DNA from: B33-G16 sp964611035
GTDB lineage: Bacteria; Desulfobacterota; DSM-4660; Desulfatiglandales; B25-G16
Assembly: GCA_964611035.1 (NCBI GenBank)
Contig: CAZSWT010000060.1
Span: 1-17,787 of the forward strand
Direction of reading: 5' to 3'
DNA: 17,787 bases
A program made the position numbers and the translations under genes. Under the pieces are notes generated by a model that saw nothing but the letters and a program-made list of their open reading frames with translations, was not told the origin of the DNA and ran no database searches. This document shows positions 7,121 to 14,804 of the stretch, piece after piece. Each line of letters starts with the position of its first letter. The first letter of the stretch is position 1.

Positions 7121-7672
7121 TCCTTAAACTGTTTTATGACCATAAAGAATTTGTATTTTTATAATGCAACTATCCAGGTTGTTAGGTTCAAGCCTGCCTG
7201 CCCCGATTGTATCCGGACAGGCGGGGTTTACAATTTCCCGATGAAATCGGGATTAATGGCTCAACAAATAACCATTGAACCCCGAACCCGGAACTTTGAA
7301 CCTGTGTTTTTATGTTATAATTACTTAAATTTATATAAATGTCAAGAATCGAATAGGTAATCGAATATGTAATAGTATAATTTAAAAAAAGAGTAATTTG
7401 TATAATTTTTGGCAATGTCAGTCGTCAGTCGTCCGTTGTCAGTCCTGATAAATCGGGATTGTGAGGATATTTTCAAGCAGTTAGGCGAGATGGCAGATAC
7501 CTACATTATTTTCTGCTATATACAGGAATTAAGTGCATTTTACTTTTTATACAATCAACAACTAACAACTATCAACGGACTCTACCTAATTTTTCAGAGG
7601 TATATAAAATTAGATTTGAAATATTTGGGAGATATGCTATATAGGTTAAAAAAATCGTAAAAATAAGGTAAA
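7121..7672. repeat. Gene-free interval upstream of secG with degenerate repeats
   Basis: Open frames on both strands here look spurious because they run through repeat motifs. Seen: a CCTGCCTGCC...GGACAGGCGGGG block (about 7193-7226) related to the 42-bp repeats; a TCCCGAT-GAA-ATCGGGA hairpin (7236-7252); GGAACTTTGAACCTG (7290-7304), matching 6508-6522; and a GTCAGTCGTCAGTCGTC run (about 7418-7443). The last 60 bp carry the likely secG promoter. Nothing else is recognised. Confidence 0.55.
7616..7643 (+). promoter_or_regulatory. Candidate secG promoter
   Basis: TTGAAA (7616-7621) and TATATA (7638-7643) with a 16-bp spacer would start transcription about 25 nt before the secG ATG. Neither box is perfect. 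This is the best-placed candidate and would imply secG is not cotranscribed with an upstream tpiA, which is a common neighbour in other bacteria but is absent here. Confidence 0.4.
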
Positions 7673-7675
7673 TTG

Positions 7676-8011
7676 ATGGTCACAATACTCGTAATTCTTC
7701 ACGTGCTTATTTGCTTTGGTCTGGTATTAGGTATACTTTTGCAATCTGGTAAGGGAGCTGATTTAGGAGCTGCATTTGGGGGTAGTAGCCAGACATTATT
7801 CGGTAGTGCTGGTGCTGTCCCTTTTCTTAACAAGCTAACAACAGGTGTGGCTATTGCCTTTATGATAACTTCCCTTTCGTTGGCCTTTTTAGCATCCAGG
7901 GCACCAAGATCTTCGGTTATGGAAGGAAAGGCAAAAACTCAGCAAGAAGCGCCAATTGAAGCCGGTGAGCAAACTAATATCCCTTCGGATGCAGGAACTG
8001 AGAAGCAATGA
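7676..8011 (+). CDS. secG: Protein translocase subunit SecG
   Basis: 111 aa from ATG 7676. AAGG at 7665-7668 gives proper spacing to this ATG, better than to the in-frame TTG at 7673. SecG is the small, non-essential inner-membrane subunit of SecYEG that assists preprotein export. Two hydrophobic segments are visible (about residues 3-22 and 52-71). Between them is the family signature QSGKGADLGAAFGG (23-36), followed by a phenylalanine/glycine-rich SQTLFGSAG. The C-terminal 35 residues are polar and low-complexity, as usual. The tRNA-Leu gene starts 8 nt after the stop codon, so the two are probably cotranscribed. Confidence 0.93.
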   Translation: MVTILVILHVLICFGLVLGILLQSGKGADLGAAFGGSSQTLFGSAGAVPFLNKLTTGVAIAFMITSLSLAFLASRAPRSSVMEGKAKTQQEAPIEAGEQTNIPSDAGTEKQ

Positions 8012-8019
8012 TATGGTAT

Positions 8020-8106
8020 GCCGAAGTGGTGGAATTTGGTAGACACGCTACCTTGAGGGGGTAGTGGGTTATGCCCGTGCGGGTTCAAGTCCCGCCTTCG
8101 GCACCA
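8020..8106 (+). tRNA. tRNA-Leu (anticodon GAG), CCA encoded
   Basis: A complete class II tRNA with long variable arm. Acceptor GCCGAAG (8020-8026) pairs with CTTCGGC (8096-8102), followed by discriminator A and encoded CCA (8104-8106). The anticodon stem CTACC/GGTAG holds the loop TTGAGGG with anticodon GAG (8055-8057), reading CUC/CUU. The T arm GCGGGTTCAAGTCCCGC is canonical. Its 3' end faces the integrase gene and is very likely the integration target. The tRNA remains intact, as is typical when an element restores the target gene. No second copy of the 3' end occurs in the window. Confidence 0.96.
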
Positions 8107-8144
8107 TGACAAAATTCAATAAATTCAGCATGTTAAATGCTGGG

Positions 8145-8203
8145 GGCGATCCAGATTTTGACCATTGTGCCTAAAATTGTGCCTATTCTGGATCGCCTTT
8201 TTT
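8145..8203 (+). terminator. Intrinsic terminator-like hairpin downstream of tRNA-Leu
   Basis: GGCGATCCAGA (8145-8155) and TCTGGATCGCC (8187-8197) form an 11-bp perfect stem with a 31-nt loop, followed by six T (8198-8203). It would stop transcription coming from secG and tRNA-Leu. Its 3' arm and T-run lie inside the last codons of the integrase gene, so this sequence arrived with the element and insulates its operon from host read-through. A smaller hairpin, CAGCAT-GTTAA-ATGCTG (8126-8142), precedes it. Confidence 0.65.
8164..8185. repeat. 10-bp direct repeats beside the attachment site
   Basis: ATTGTGCCTA occurs at 8164-8173 and again at 8176-8185, 12 bp apart in the same orientation, inside the terminator loop and overlapping the integrase stop codon. 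Short direct repeats close to the crossover site are typical arm-binding sites for the N-terminal domain of tyrosine integrases. That role is inferred from position only. Confidence 0.45.
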
Positions 8204-9445
8204 GTTCAAGGTCTCGGTGAACAGTTCCTCTAGGGCCGAACCGTCTTGCCTCGTCAGATTGGGTATATAGCGGCTATAAGTCCTGTAGACCATTGATGTG
8301 TCTACATGCCCAAGGATCCTGGCCACCCACTCAGGTGTCTCACCTTTAGAGAGAGCCCAAGACGCGAATGTGTGTCGAGTTTCATACATTCGCCTGAAAG
8401 GGAGCCCGCTCTTTTCCATGGCCTTCACCCAATGCCAACGAAGAGAGTCTTGCACACAAGGCCTGCCCTTAGTGTTCACAAAGACGTATGAACTTTCAAA
8501 ACAGGCTGTCTGGGCCTCTTGAATATCAAGGACTTCCCTCATGGACGGTCTGATCTCGATCCTCCGGTTGCTTTCAGGCGTTTTGAGATCCTCCTTTTCA
8601 CTATTTCGCACTCTGCTCAACTCGATGTGGATGAACTCATTATCAATGGCTCCCCATTTGAGCGCAACCTGTTCAGAGGGTCTAAGGCCTGTCTGCACAG
8701 CAATCTCAAAATAGGGCCTGTACCAGGCCAGCATGAGATTCATGAAAACCTGCCATTCTTCAAAGCTGAAGGGGTAAATCCTGATTTTTCTGACCTTGGG
8801 GAGCTTGAGCCCGGCAAATGGGTCAGGCAGGTCGTTCCAGCCATACTCATCGAAGGCATCCCTTACTATCACCCTCAACGGAATCATAACATTCTGGATA
8901 CGCTTGGCCGAAAGCGGCTGTCCATAACGATTATTTTTACTCTTAAGACTGGCAACGAATTTTTTCATGCCCACCTTTGAGCAAATTTCGCTAAAAGGCA
9001 TCTCTGCAAAATAGGGAAGATGGTGCGTTTTGAGAATTGTGTTGTAGTCCTTAATTTGACTGAAACTCATTTCTGGTTGCATCTCCTTCCACCATTTCTT
9101 CACATATTCCCCGAATAGCACCTCCTCAGGGTCCCTTATTAAGGTTTTTCCCTCCAGCAAGGTGAAATAGTCTTTCTTTTTGCTGTGAGGGAACCTTTTC
9201 GTGAACTCAAACACGCCGTTTTCAATTTCGGCTACCACAAGGTCCAGCTGTTTTCGGACAATGTGCTGATTAGAGGATACGTCTTTCAGACCGGAAGGCT
9301 CACGCACACGCTCACCCAGGTAGTAGAAATCCACCCATAATTTCCCACCACGGCTGTAGACCCTTCCTTTTTTACCGGCGTTCAGCCCATCACTTTCTCT
9401 TCTTTCGCGGAATTGGGTAATTTCAATTACTTTATGTTGTTTCAT
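8183..9445 (-). CDS. Tyrosine recombinase / site-specific integrase with DUF3596-type arm-binding domain
   Basis: 420 aa from ATG 9445, chosen because AAAGGG lies 6 nt upstream; an in-frame TTG at 9469 behind GGGAGGTGG would add eight residues. An N-terminal arm-DNA-binding domain (about 29-90: GKLWVDFYYLGERVREPSGL, then EIENGVFEF and RFPHS) resembles PF12167. A SAM-like core-binding domain follows (about 108-205). The catalytic domain has Arg255 (TGLRPSE), Lys288 (LKTPES), Arg357 (YETRHTFAS), His380 (ILGH) and nucleophile Tyr390 (YRTYSRYI). The first box II residue, often His, is Tyr354, a variant I recall from this integrase group. The gene ends 77 nt from the tRNA-Leu CCA, so it most likely integrates the element at the tRNA 3' end. 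Confidence 0.92.
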   Translation of the reverse strand: MKQHKVIEITQFRERRESDGLNAGKKGRVYSRGGKLWVDFYYLGERVREPSGLKDVSSNQHIVRKQLDLVVAEIENGVFEFTKRFPHSKKKDYFTLLEGKTLIRDPEEVLFGEYVKKWWKEMQPEMSFSQIKDYNTILKTHHLPYFAEMPFSEICSKVGMKKFVASLKSKNNRYGQPLSAKRIQNVMIPLRVIVRDAFDEYGWNDLPDPFAGLKLPKVRKIRIYPFSFEEWQVFMNLMLAWYRPYFEIAVQTGLRPSEQVALKWGAIDNEFIHIELSRVRNSEKEDLKTPESNRRIEIRPSMREVLDIQEAQTACFESSYVFVNTKGRPCVQDSLRWHWVKAMEKSGLPFRRMYETRHTFASWALSKGETPEWVARILGHVDTSMVYRTYSRYIPNLTRQDGSALEELFTETLNKKGDPE

Positions 9446-9543
9446 ATTAATCCCTTTCCGCTTTTCCAACCACCTCCCTTCCTTCCAGATGTCACCATAG
9501 TTTTCCTACCATAAACTGGGAGGTGAGGTCAATACAATAGAAT

Positions 9544-9774
9544 CTAGATATTTATCAGGCTGTTAATCTGCTTGCTCGATTTGGAGGAATCCCGAGAAGA
9601 ATGGCGGTACAGCCACTCTTTAACTTGACTCCAGACGAACAGAAGTTTCCTGCGTGTAGGCTTAAGATAGTGGATGTTTTCCTTAAACTCATTCCTCCAC
9701 ACGAGGTTTCGTATGGTACCAGGTGCCATCTTTATCCTCTCGCTTAGCTCAGTTGTTGTGAGATATTCTTCCAT
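9544..9774 (-). CDS. Small helix-turn-helix protein, excisionase/AlpA-like
   Basis: 76 aa from ATG 9774, preceded by AAAAGG at 9 nt; a longer frame upstream would overlap the primase gene end and lacks support. The N-terminus EEYLTTTELSERIKMAPGTIRNLVWR is a MerR/excisionase-type winged helix-turn-helix. It is followed by the wing residues HYLKPTRRKLLFVWSQVKEWLYR (W and VKEWL are typical), then a Ser/Lys-rich tail. Such proteins bend DNA at attachment sites to direct excision, or regulate the integrase. It sits 98 bp upstream of the integrase start and 46 bp after the primase stop, in the same direction, which supports a recombination-directionality role. Confidence 0.72.
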   Translation of the reverse strand: MEEYLTTTELSERIKMAPGTIRNLVWRNEFKENIHYLKPTRRKLLFVWSQVKEWLYRHSSRDSSKSSKQINSLINI

Positions 9775-9820
9775 AGGAGATGACCTTTTAGAGAAATCGT
9801 GATTATGACTCCTAGATTGA

Positions 9821-10936
9821 TTAACTCTGTGACCAAAAACCCTTGTCAGAATTTGCAAACTGTGGTTTGCCTTTGTTTGATTTTCCTTCTTTATAACCTA
9901 CTTCCTCAGATGAAATCGTATCTTTGCCTTTCCTCCATTCTTTTACAGGGCACGATAGCTCACAAAAGGGTGCTATGGCGGGACTATCGCAGCCATATCC
10001 CATGTAAGAGTTATCATAAGCGTGGGAAGTTTGGGAAAGGATCTCTGACTCCCGTATCATCGCCTTGCCATTTATGGGTCTGTTTTTCAGGGCCCAGGTC
10101 TTCAGAGCGGCTACTGCTACGTCGTATGGCAGCCCAATTCTTTTGAGGTGAACGGCCAACCGGAAGCAACTAACTCGTTGGTATTGGGATACACCGTTTC
10201 GGAGCATCTTCTGAGCGCAAGGTGGAAGGCTGAACCGGCTCAAGCCATCATTGGCCGAATCGCCTGGAGAAGGCCGGGGCTCGGTTTGAGGTATGGATAG
10301 GTTATTTAGCTCAATGATTTCATTCAGGACATGTTCGTCCACCCGCTGAATTGATTCAAGCAATGCCCACTGGTCAGGGTATGGATTGAGTGTATTGGGT
10401 TCAACAAAAACCGTCTTTCCCACGGGAACTAGGCTACCGAAAAGGGGAGCATTAATGAAATTTCCGTAGGGGGCCTTGGTGTGCAATGCATCCTGTTTGG
10501 GAAAAATCTCGGTATCAAGTTTTCCGAGATCATCGAGGATGTGATACGCTACCAGCCGTGCCTTGAGCGCAGGGACTCCCCGCTCCTCAAAGAAGATCCA
10601 GACATGGTATCCCTTAGACTTACTCCGCTCGATGTAGGCAGGGGTACCGTAGTGTTTCGCCCTAGCCACAAACTCCATAGGTGGCAGCGGATCATTCGTA
10701 TCGAAGTCAACAGCAATGGCGCGGGTCCGGTCTTTGATCAGAAGGTAGACTCCATAAGGTTGTCTGCCCTTTAGGTGGTCGAGCAACACTTTGTCGGTAA
10801 CCAGCGCTTTTACCTGTCTAGCGCATCCAGAGGCGAGATCATAGGTCCCGTATACGCTGGTCAGCCCAGAGAAATAGGATCTAAAAAGCGCAACCTTGTC
10901 TGCGGTAGTTTTTTCATTCTTGTTGGCTATTTTCAT
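9821..10936 (-). CDS. Archaeo-eukaryotic-type primase (TOTE/PrimPol-like) with PriL-like four-cysteine C-terminal region
   Basis: 371 aa. Residues 12-190 match an AEP catalytic domain of the kind found in TOTE elements: KVALFRSYFSG at 14-24; acidic motif I DFD at 77-79; motif II SKGYH at 107-111 followed by VWIFFE; then DTEIFPKQD at 141-149 and GNFINAPLFG at 158-167. Residues 237-335 resemble the iron-sulphur domain of the large primase subunit: LPPC240, a helical stretch with FRLAVHLKRIG, then C316, C325 and C329. A single chain would thus combine catalytic and FeS parts. Expected role: making primers for element replication. GGCGGA lies before the ATG and is covered by a hairpin (10938-11012). 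The Lys/Ser-rich tail after 336 is probably disordered. No helicase is fused. Confidence 0.83.
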   Translation of the reverse strand: MKIANKNEKTTADKVALFRSYFSGLTSVYGTYDLASGCARQVKALVTDKVLLDHLKGRQPYGVYLLIKDRTRAIAVDFDTNDPLPPMEFVARAKHYGTPAYIERSKSKGYHVWIFFEERGVPALKARLVAYHILDDLGKLDTEIFPKQDALHTKAPYGNFINAPLFGSLVPVGKTVFVEPNTLNPYPDQWALLESIQRVDEHVLNEIIELNNLSIPQTEPRPSPGDSANDGLSRFSLPPCAQKMLRNGVSQYQRVSCFRLAVHLKRIGLPYDVAVAALKTWALKNRPINGKAMIRESEILSQTSHAYDNSYMGYGCDSPAIAPFCELSCPVKEWRKGKDTISSEEVGYKEGKSNKGKPQFANSDKGFWSQS

Positions 10937-10937
10937 T

Positions 10938-11012
10938 TTTCATCCGCCTAGGTTTCGCCCTGAACCTCCATGAAAGGAAGGTTCAGGGCCTTTCCCCTAT
11001 TTGCGGATGAAA
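10938..11012 (-). promoter_or_regulatory. Nested hairpin in the primase leader, covering its ribosome binding site
   Basis: Two perfect stems are nested: the outer TTTCATCCGC (10938-10947) with GCGGATGAAA (11003-11012), and the inner GCCCTGAACCT (10957-10967) with AGGTTCAGGGC (10979-10989), which closes an 11-nt loop. In the minus-strand transcript the 3' outer arm contains the GGCGGA ribosome binding site just upstream of the primase ATG (10936). Folding would therefore hide it. Translational control of the primase is inferred. The same symmetry could instead be a DNA-level site for a replication protein. Confidence 0.55.
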
Positions 11013-11074
11013 ACAAGGTCCCGTTTCACTTAAAGTGAGTATTCAGGCACACCATGCAGCGACACTAAGAGAAA

Positions 11075-11692
11075 TCATCTTTCACCGCTAAAGATATGCC
11101 TTATCAGGCTATCTGTTGATAGGTGGTTCATAATCAGGTCGTGTAAATGGTTAACAAATCGGGCAGGGTCTGAATCGTGAAGGTCAGCCGAAAGGAATTC
11201 TTCATTTCGCTTTAGATGAACCGCGATGATACGGTACCGTGTCTTCCAATCCAGGTGGTAAATATTGTTTGCGAAGACCCATTCCACATATTTTACCCGC
11301 TCAGCCACCTTTATTGATTCTGCCAACCGAGACAGTACCAGTTCAAGGCCCTCCAGGTTACTACCAGTAGCATCTAGCAATGCCCCATCATAGCCCTTGG
11401 TGTAGCCCCCTTCGTAATAGCTTTCAAGAAGAAAGACAGCCTCAGTAAAGGCCTCCTGCTCAGAAAGGTATCTTTGAAGTCGCAGAGCCCGCCGGTAGAT
11501 GTTTTGTACAAATGTGGCCATTACTTGGTTGAAACCGGCATGAGAGATAGGCGTAGTCACTTCCAAGCGAAAGCTCCGTGCCGCGTAATCAATTGGCTCA
11601 TCGACTTCACTTGAAATCCGTTCCTCATTGAGGAGGTCCATTATGGTATCAAGGACTTTCTCGGGTAAGATTTCACGTTCAGAATTCGTCAT
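11075..11692 (-). CDS. Uncharacterised helical protein, third member of an element-encoded paralogous family
   Basis: 205 aa from ATG 11692. AAGGAG lies 8 nt upstream, and the start overlaps the ATPase gene end by 14 nt, showing translational coupling. The frame stays open further upstream but only as a shadow of the ATPase gene. I recognise no known domain. The sequence is charged and predicted all-helical. Its second half (GLELVLSRLAESIKVAERVKYVEWVFANN, W then ADLHDSDPARF) aligns by eye with the two genes upstream of the ATPase (14207-14785 and 14805-15356), which share the (G)GL-x-VL-x-x-(I/L/V)A core. No signal peptide or membrane segment is seen. A role as accessory subunit of the ATPase is inferred from the shared operon. 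Confidence 0.72.
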   Translation of the reverse strand: MTNSEREILPEKVLDTIMDLLNEERISSEVDEPIDYAARSFRLEVTTPISHAGFNQVMATFVQNIYRRALRLQRYLSEQEAFTEAVFLLESYYEGGYTKGYDGALLDATGSNLEGLELVLSRLAESIKVAERVKYVEWVFANNIYHLDWKTRYRIIAVHLKRNEEFLSADLHDSDPARFVNHLHDLIMNHLSTDSLIRHIFSGER

Positions 11693-14132
11693 AGACAAAC
11701 TCCTTCGGATCTTCATTTGTGTAAGCCGGTAACGGAGTAAATGGCTGATCCCAACGCCTGCCTTTTTGGCGTATGAGATTGCGGACAACATGCACAGGCT
11801 TATAGTAGAGCCTATGGGACCGTTGGATAATCTCATCTTTGAAGTGTTGTTTAGGGATCTCAAGGCGGCCAGGTGTTTTAAACCTGACGATGTCTGTCCC
11901 GATGCGGGCTATGGCCTCTCCTCTTTTAAGAGTGATCAAGTCTTTGTAATGAACAAGTTTTTGGAGATCCTTGGTCAGGTACCGAGCGTCTTTTGTGTCC
12001 ACATTCATAATGATGGTTGTGCCTACGCTGGATAGGGCATCGACCTTTTTGGTGCCGAACTGGCTTAAGTAATGATGGGCCAGTGTGAGGCTGACTCGAA
12101 ATTTTCTGGTCTCGGCAATGAGGTCTTCTAGTGTCTCTGTTAAAAAGCGGTGGGCCTCGTCCACGTGAATATGGAATTGTTTGCGCTTCTCTATCGATAT
12201 ATTGCTCCTGCCCAAAGCGGAAAGGTGTAAGAGCGATAGCATAAAGCACCCAAGTATCTCCCTCACCTCTGGGCCTATGGTGGAGAGGTTTACCAGGAGT
12301 ATCATACCTTCGTCCATGATCTTACGGAAATCGATCAGGTTTTCGGGTTGTGAGAGCATGAGCGAGATTGTTGTGTCGGAGAGCAGGAGCTTGCTCAACT
12401 TGTGCTTTGGGGGGTCAAGGGCCTCGTTGGAGTATTTGTCAAAATCATTCATCCAGAACTGGTACGCCGTCTCGTTATCCACTATCTCAAGTATGGCCTT
12501 GCGGAGACGATTACTCTCATTGGTTTTTCTTCGAAGGAGATTTGATAAATCCAGCAGGGTACTGTTTGGTAGCTGGAGCAGTGCATAAAGACCATGCCTG
12601 AGGAGGTGCTCCAGGCGATCTCCCCAGCCTATAACAATGCTTTTGATGGCGGCAACGAGGTCATCTGCCGTACGGCTTAAGCTCTGCCCGGAATCTCTCT
12701 TCAGAGGGTTCCATAGCGGGATATAATCTCCTTGACCAGGATTAAGGTATATTGTCCTTTCAACGTGTTCCTCCTTCATCAGGTAGAGGAGTGCCTCAAC
12801 AAGGTCGCCATGGGGATCAAGCACTGCAACTCCCATATCCTTGTCGATGTCGTCCAGTACCATTCGGGCCATGGTTGTTGACTTCGTTTGTCCAGGTTTG
12901 CCGATGATATGAGTGGAACGGGAGCGGGGCTCAGGGGGGATGCAGACCGGGTAGGTAATCCCTGCGTACTCGCTCGTTCCTATGGGCGTGCCACTGTGCA
13001 GGTCAGAGTTTTTAACAGGCAGGGTCTCAAGGATAGCGACCGGTGGTTGTCGGTATTCTAGAATCTGGGCTGGAGGGATATGCACAAATCCAGCCAACTC
13101 CGCTGAGTTGACCAAAAATCCTGATCGATAGGTGACTCCAAGAACAAACATCTCTACGATCCTCTCAGCAGGGATCAAGCCCCTATATCCTTTTTCGGTG
13201 ATATAACTAAGCGGGCGCCCACCATGCTGAAAAAGGTTGAGAAATGTTGACATTGCCTTGAGATAAGCTGGCCCATCTTCTCCGGCAGATATAAGACCCA
13301 ACCTTATCGCAGCGGCATAGAAGGGCTTGTCGTTGTGGGCCTTGGTTTCCACCTCCCAGGCCATCTGGCGCAAATCCCCAGAGGGTGCCTGCTGAAGGTA
13401 TCTTTGTGGGGCCTGGATGCCACCTACCAGTTTAATTGTGTACTCTAAATCCAGCAGCATCTGAACGTTCTGGTGCCAGTTGTGCTCCGGTTTAACGGGC
13501 TGAAAGAGTGCCTGGTACATGCCTATTGCTGGAGGCTCGATCCCCATCAGTGCTGCCACCAGTGACCTATAGGTAGTGACCTTAAGCTCATCAGGACGTG
13601 TCAAGAGGTGGGAGTACGGGGAGGGTGGAAAGTAATCCATGAACGTAACATCAGCCCATAAATTCAGGCTCAAGTGGTTATCCAATGTACCCGAAAGCTC
13701 ACAACGCTCGAATTGGCCTCGGAATGCTGTTTGGATAATTGGCAGGTCGTTGCGATGGGTAAGGAGCTGCATCTGGATCTTAGCACTGTTCCCTACAATC
13801 TCAAAGGCCACGCGATGGGATAGATCACGGAGTTGTTTCAAGAAAAGCTCAGAGTCGAGCCAGCTGAATTTTTCTTCAGGCGAAAGCCAGAGTTGGAGCC
13901 GTATAAGATCTCCGGCAAATGGAATGGATTCAGGAATATGATCGCTTTGATTCTGTTCCGCCAGTAACTCAGGGGTATAGGAGATTGGATGATAGGCAGG
14001 CTCAAGGGCTACTGGATGAGGGGTTATATCGGGTCTACAATCCTTACTGACTTCCCTTTCAATAATGCCCTGTACCCTGGCGGCCAGCATGTGGGGCCTT
14101 GCCTGGGCAATGAGGGTCTTTTCTATGGACAT
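11679..14132 (-). CDS. VirD4/HerA-like P-loop ATPase (conjugative coupling / DNA-translocation type) with variant Walker A
   Basis: 817 aa. The N-terminal about 370 residues (VAFEIVG at 108-114, FRGQFERCEL, a FYAAAIRL segment, then STEELAGLWHIP-like NSAELAGFVHIPP at 342-354) match the poorly described domain that precedes the motor in a group of bacterial VirD4/TraM-recognition ATPases. The motor has Walker A at 411-419, LDPHGDL at 438-444, WGDRLEHLLRHGLYALL at 503-519, Walker B HIHVDEAH at 654-661, and AETRKFRVSLTLAHHYL at 673-689. Walker A reads GKPGQTKST: the last Gly before Lys is Thr416, unlike the usual GxTGxGKST. No transmembrane helices are seen at the N-terminus, unlike classical VirD4. 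AAAGGAG precedes the ATG. Probable role: moving DNA through a pore or loading it, in an unknown process. Confidence 0.82.
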   Translation of the reverse strand: MSIEKTLIAQARPHMLAARVQGIIEREVSKDCRPDITPHPVALEPAYHPISYTPELLAEQNQSDHIPESIPFAGDLIRLQLWLSPEEKFSWLDSELFLKQLRDLSHRVAFEIVGNSAKIQMQLLTHRNDLPIIQTAFRGQFERCELSGTLDNHLSLNLWADVTFMDYFPPSPYSHLLTRPDELKVTTYRSLVAALMGIEPPAIGMYQALFQPVKPEHNWHQNVQMLLDLEYTIKLVGGIQAPQRYLQQAPSGDLRQMAWEVETKAHNDKPFYAAAIRLGLISAGEDGPAYLKAMSTFLNLFQHGGRPLSYITEKGYRGLIPAERIVEMFVLGVTYRSGFLVNSAELAGFVHIPPAQILEYRQPPVAILETLPVKNSDLHSGTPIGTSEYAGITYPVCIPPEPRSRSTHIIGKPGQTKSTTMARMVLDDIDKDMGVAVLDPHGDLVEALLYLMKEEHVERTIYLNPGQGDYIPLWNPLKRDSGQSLSRTADDLVAAIKSIVIGWGDRLEHLLRHGLYALLQLPNSTLLDLSNLLRRKTNESNRLRKAILEIVDNETAYQFWMNDFDKYSNEALDPPKHKLSKLLLSDTTISLMLSQPENLIDFRKIMDEGMILLVNLSTIGPEVREILGCFMLSLLHLSALGRSNISIEKRKQFHIHVDEAHRFLTETLEDLIAETRKFRVSLTLAHHYLSQFGTKKVDALSSVGTTIIMNVDTKDARYLTKDLQKLVHYKDLITLKRGEAIARIGTDIVRFKTPGRLEIPKQHFKDEIIQRSHRLYYKPVHVVRNLIRQKGRRWDQPFTPLPAYTNEDPKEFVYDEF

Positions 14133-14206
14133 GGGATTGCTCCTTTCCCTCAGTATGCGGCAGAAAGGAGATCCCGCTTTCAGTTATGGCCTAATAATCG
14201 TAAAAA

Positions 14207-14785
14207 TTACCTGCCGACCCGCCTCATTCGGCGTATTATCTTGGGGTGTTCTTCTAACACCTTGGGAAAGTTTGCCTTAAGCCTGGCAGCGCTTCCCTCA
14301 GTTAGTTCTGCAGGTAGCAGGTGTCCGTACTTATTAATGTATTCATCTGTTGCGGCCACCTGCTCATCTGTTGTCAGGCGATTCCAATAGTCGTATATGC
14401 GTCCTGATATTTCATTCTGCGCATACTCTTCAGCCATTAGGTCTGCAACGGTCTTGAGAACTCGATAGAGACCGCCCTCTTTTCCGGTTCTAACCATCTC
14501 GAAAGCTGCCTTGTATCCGCTAGGGCCAAATGCATTTTTAAGAAGGTTAGAGCATCGTGTCCAGTAGAATTCCCTGTCATCAGGAGCTCCTGGGCCCATT
14601 CTAAATATAGCCGTTTCAACATGTCGGTAAAAATCCGCCAAGAAACTCTCATACTCATCCCAGTCCTCTATTGTTGCCCGCTCTTTTGCAAAAGAGTTGA
14701 AAGCCCGGTCTACATCGGCTGACACTTCATCAAAGGTGCAGGAGGGATCGATAGCCTCCAGAAGCCTATCCAGCTTGGCGGACAT
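14207..14785 (-). CDS. Uncharacterised helical protein, second member of an element-encoded paralogous family
   Basis: 192 aa; GAGGAG lies 6 nt before the ATG at 14785. No known domain is recognised. It is acidic in the first 50 residues and basic at the end (KIIRRMRRVGR), and predicted all-helical. The core EGGLYRVLKTVADLMAEEY, a Tyr/Trp-rich IYDYWNRLTTDEQ and YINKYGHLLPAEL line up with GGLRVILDRIAEQLKAE and FIASYGHQLSSSI of the upstream neighbour, and more weakly with the gene at 11075. It lies 19 nt after that neighbour and 74 nt before the ATPase gene, all in one direction, so an operon is likely. Membership of a common complex with the ATPase is inferred. Confidence 0.72.
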   Translation of the reverse strand: MSAKLDRLLEAIDPSCTFDEVSADVDRAFNSFAKERATIEDWDEYESFLADFYRHVETAIFRMGPGAPDDREFYWTRCSNLLKNAFGPSGYKAAFEMVRTGKEGGLYRVLKTVADLMAEEYAQNEISGRIYDYWNRLTTDEQVAATDEYINKYGHLLPAELTEGSAARLKANFPKVLEEHPKIIRRMRRVGR

Positions 14786-14804
14786 TAGGACTCCTCACTT
14801 ATTA

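Noticed and set aside
7409..7660. Plus-strand open frame of 83 codons upstream of secG
   Set aside because: It begins inside a GTCAGTC-type repeat, has no ribosome binding site and shows no domain-like sequence; the likely secG promoter lies within it.
9775..9858. Longer N-terminus for the small HTH gene
   Set aside because: It would overlap the primase 3' end, and the ATG at 9774 directly precedes the HTH domain with AAAAGG upstream.
11693..11863. Longer N-terminus for the 11075-11692 gene
   Set aside because: The extension lies wholly inside the ATPase gene in another frame; the ATG at 11692 has an excellent AAGGAG and gives the paralogous length.
9821..14132. Reading the primase and ATPase as a standard TOTE conflict system or conjugation module
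   Set aside because: The other TOTE components (tubulin-binding-like protein, TerY-P-type triad, helicase/endonuclease) and any relaxase or VirB genes are absent; only the primase domain type is shared.
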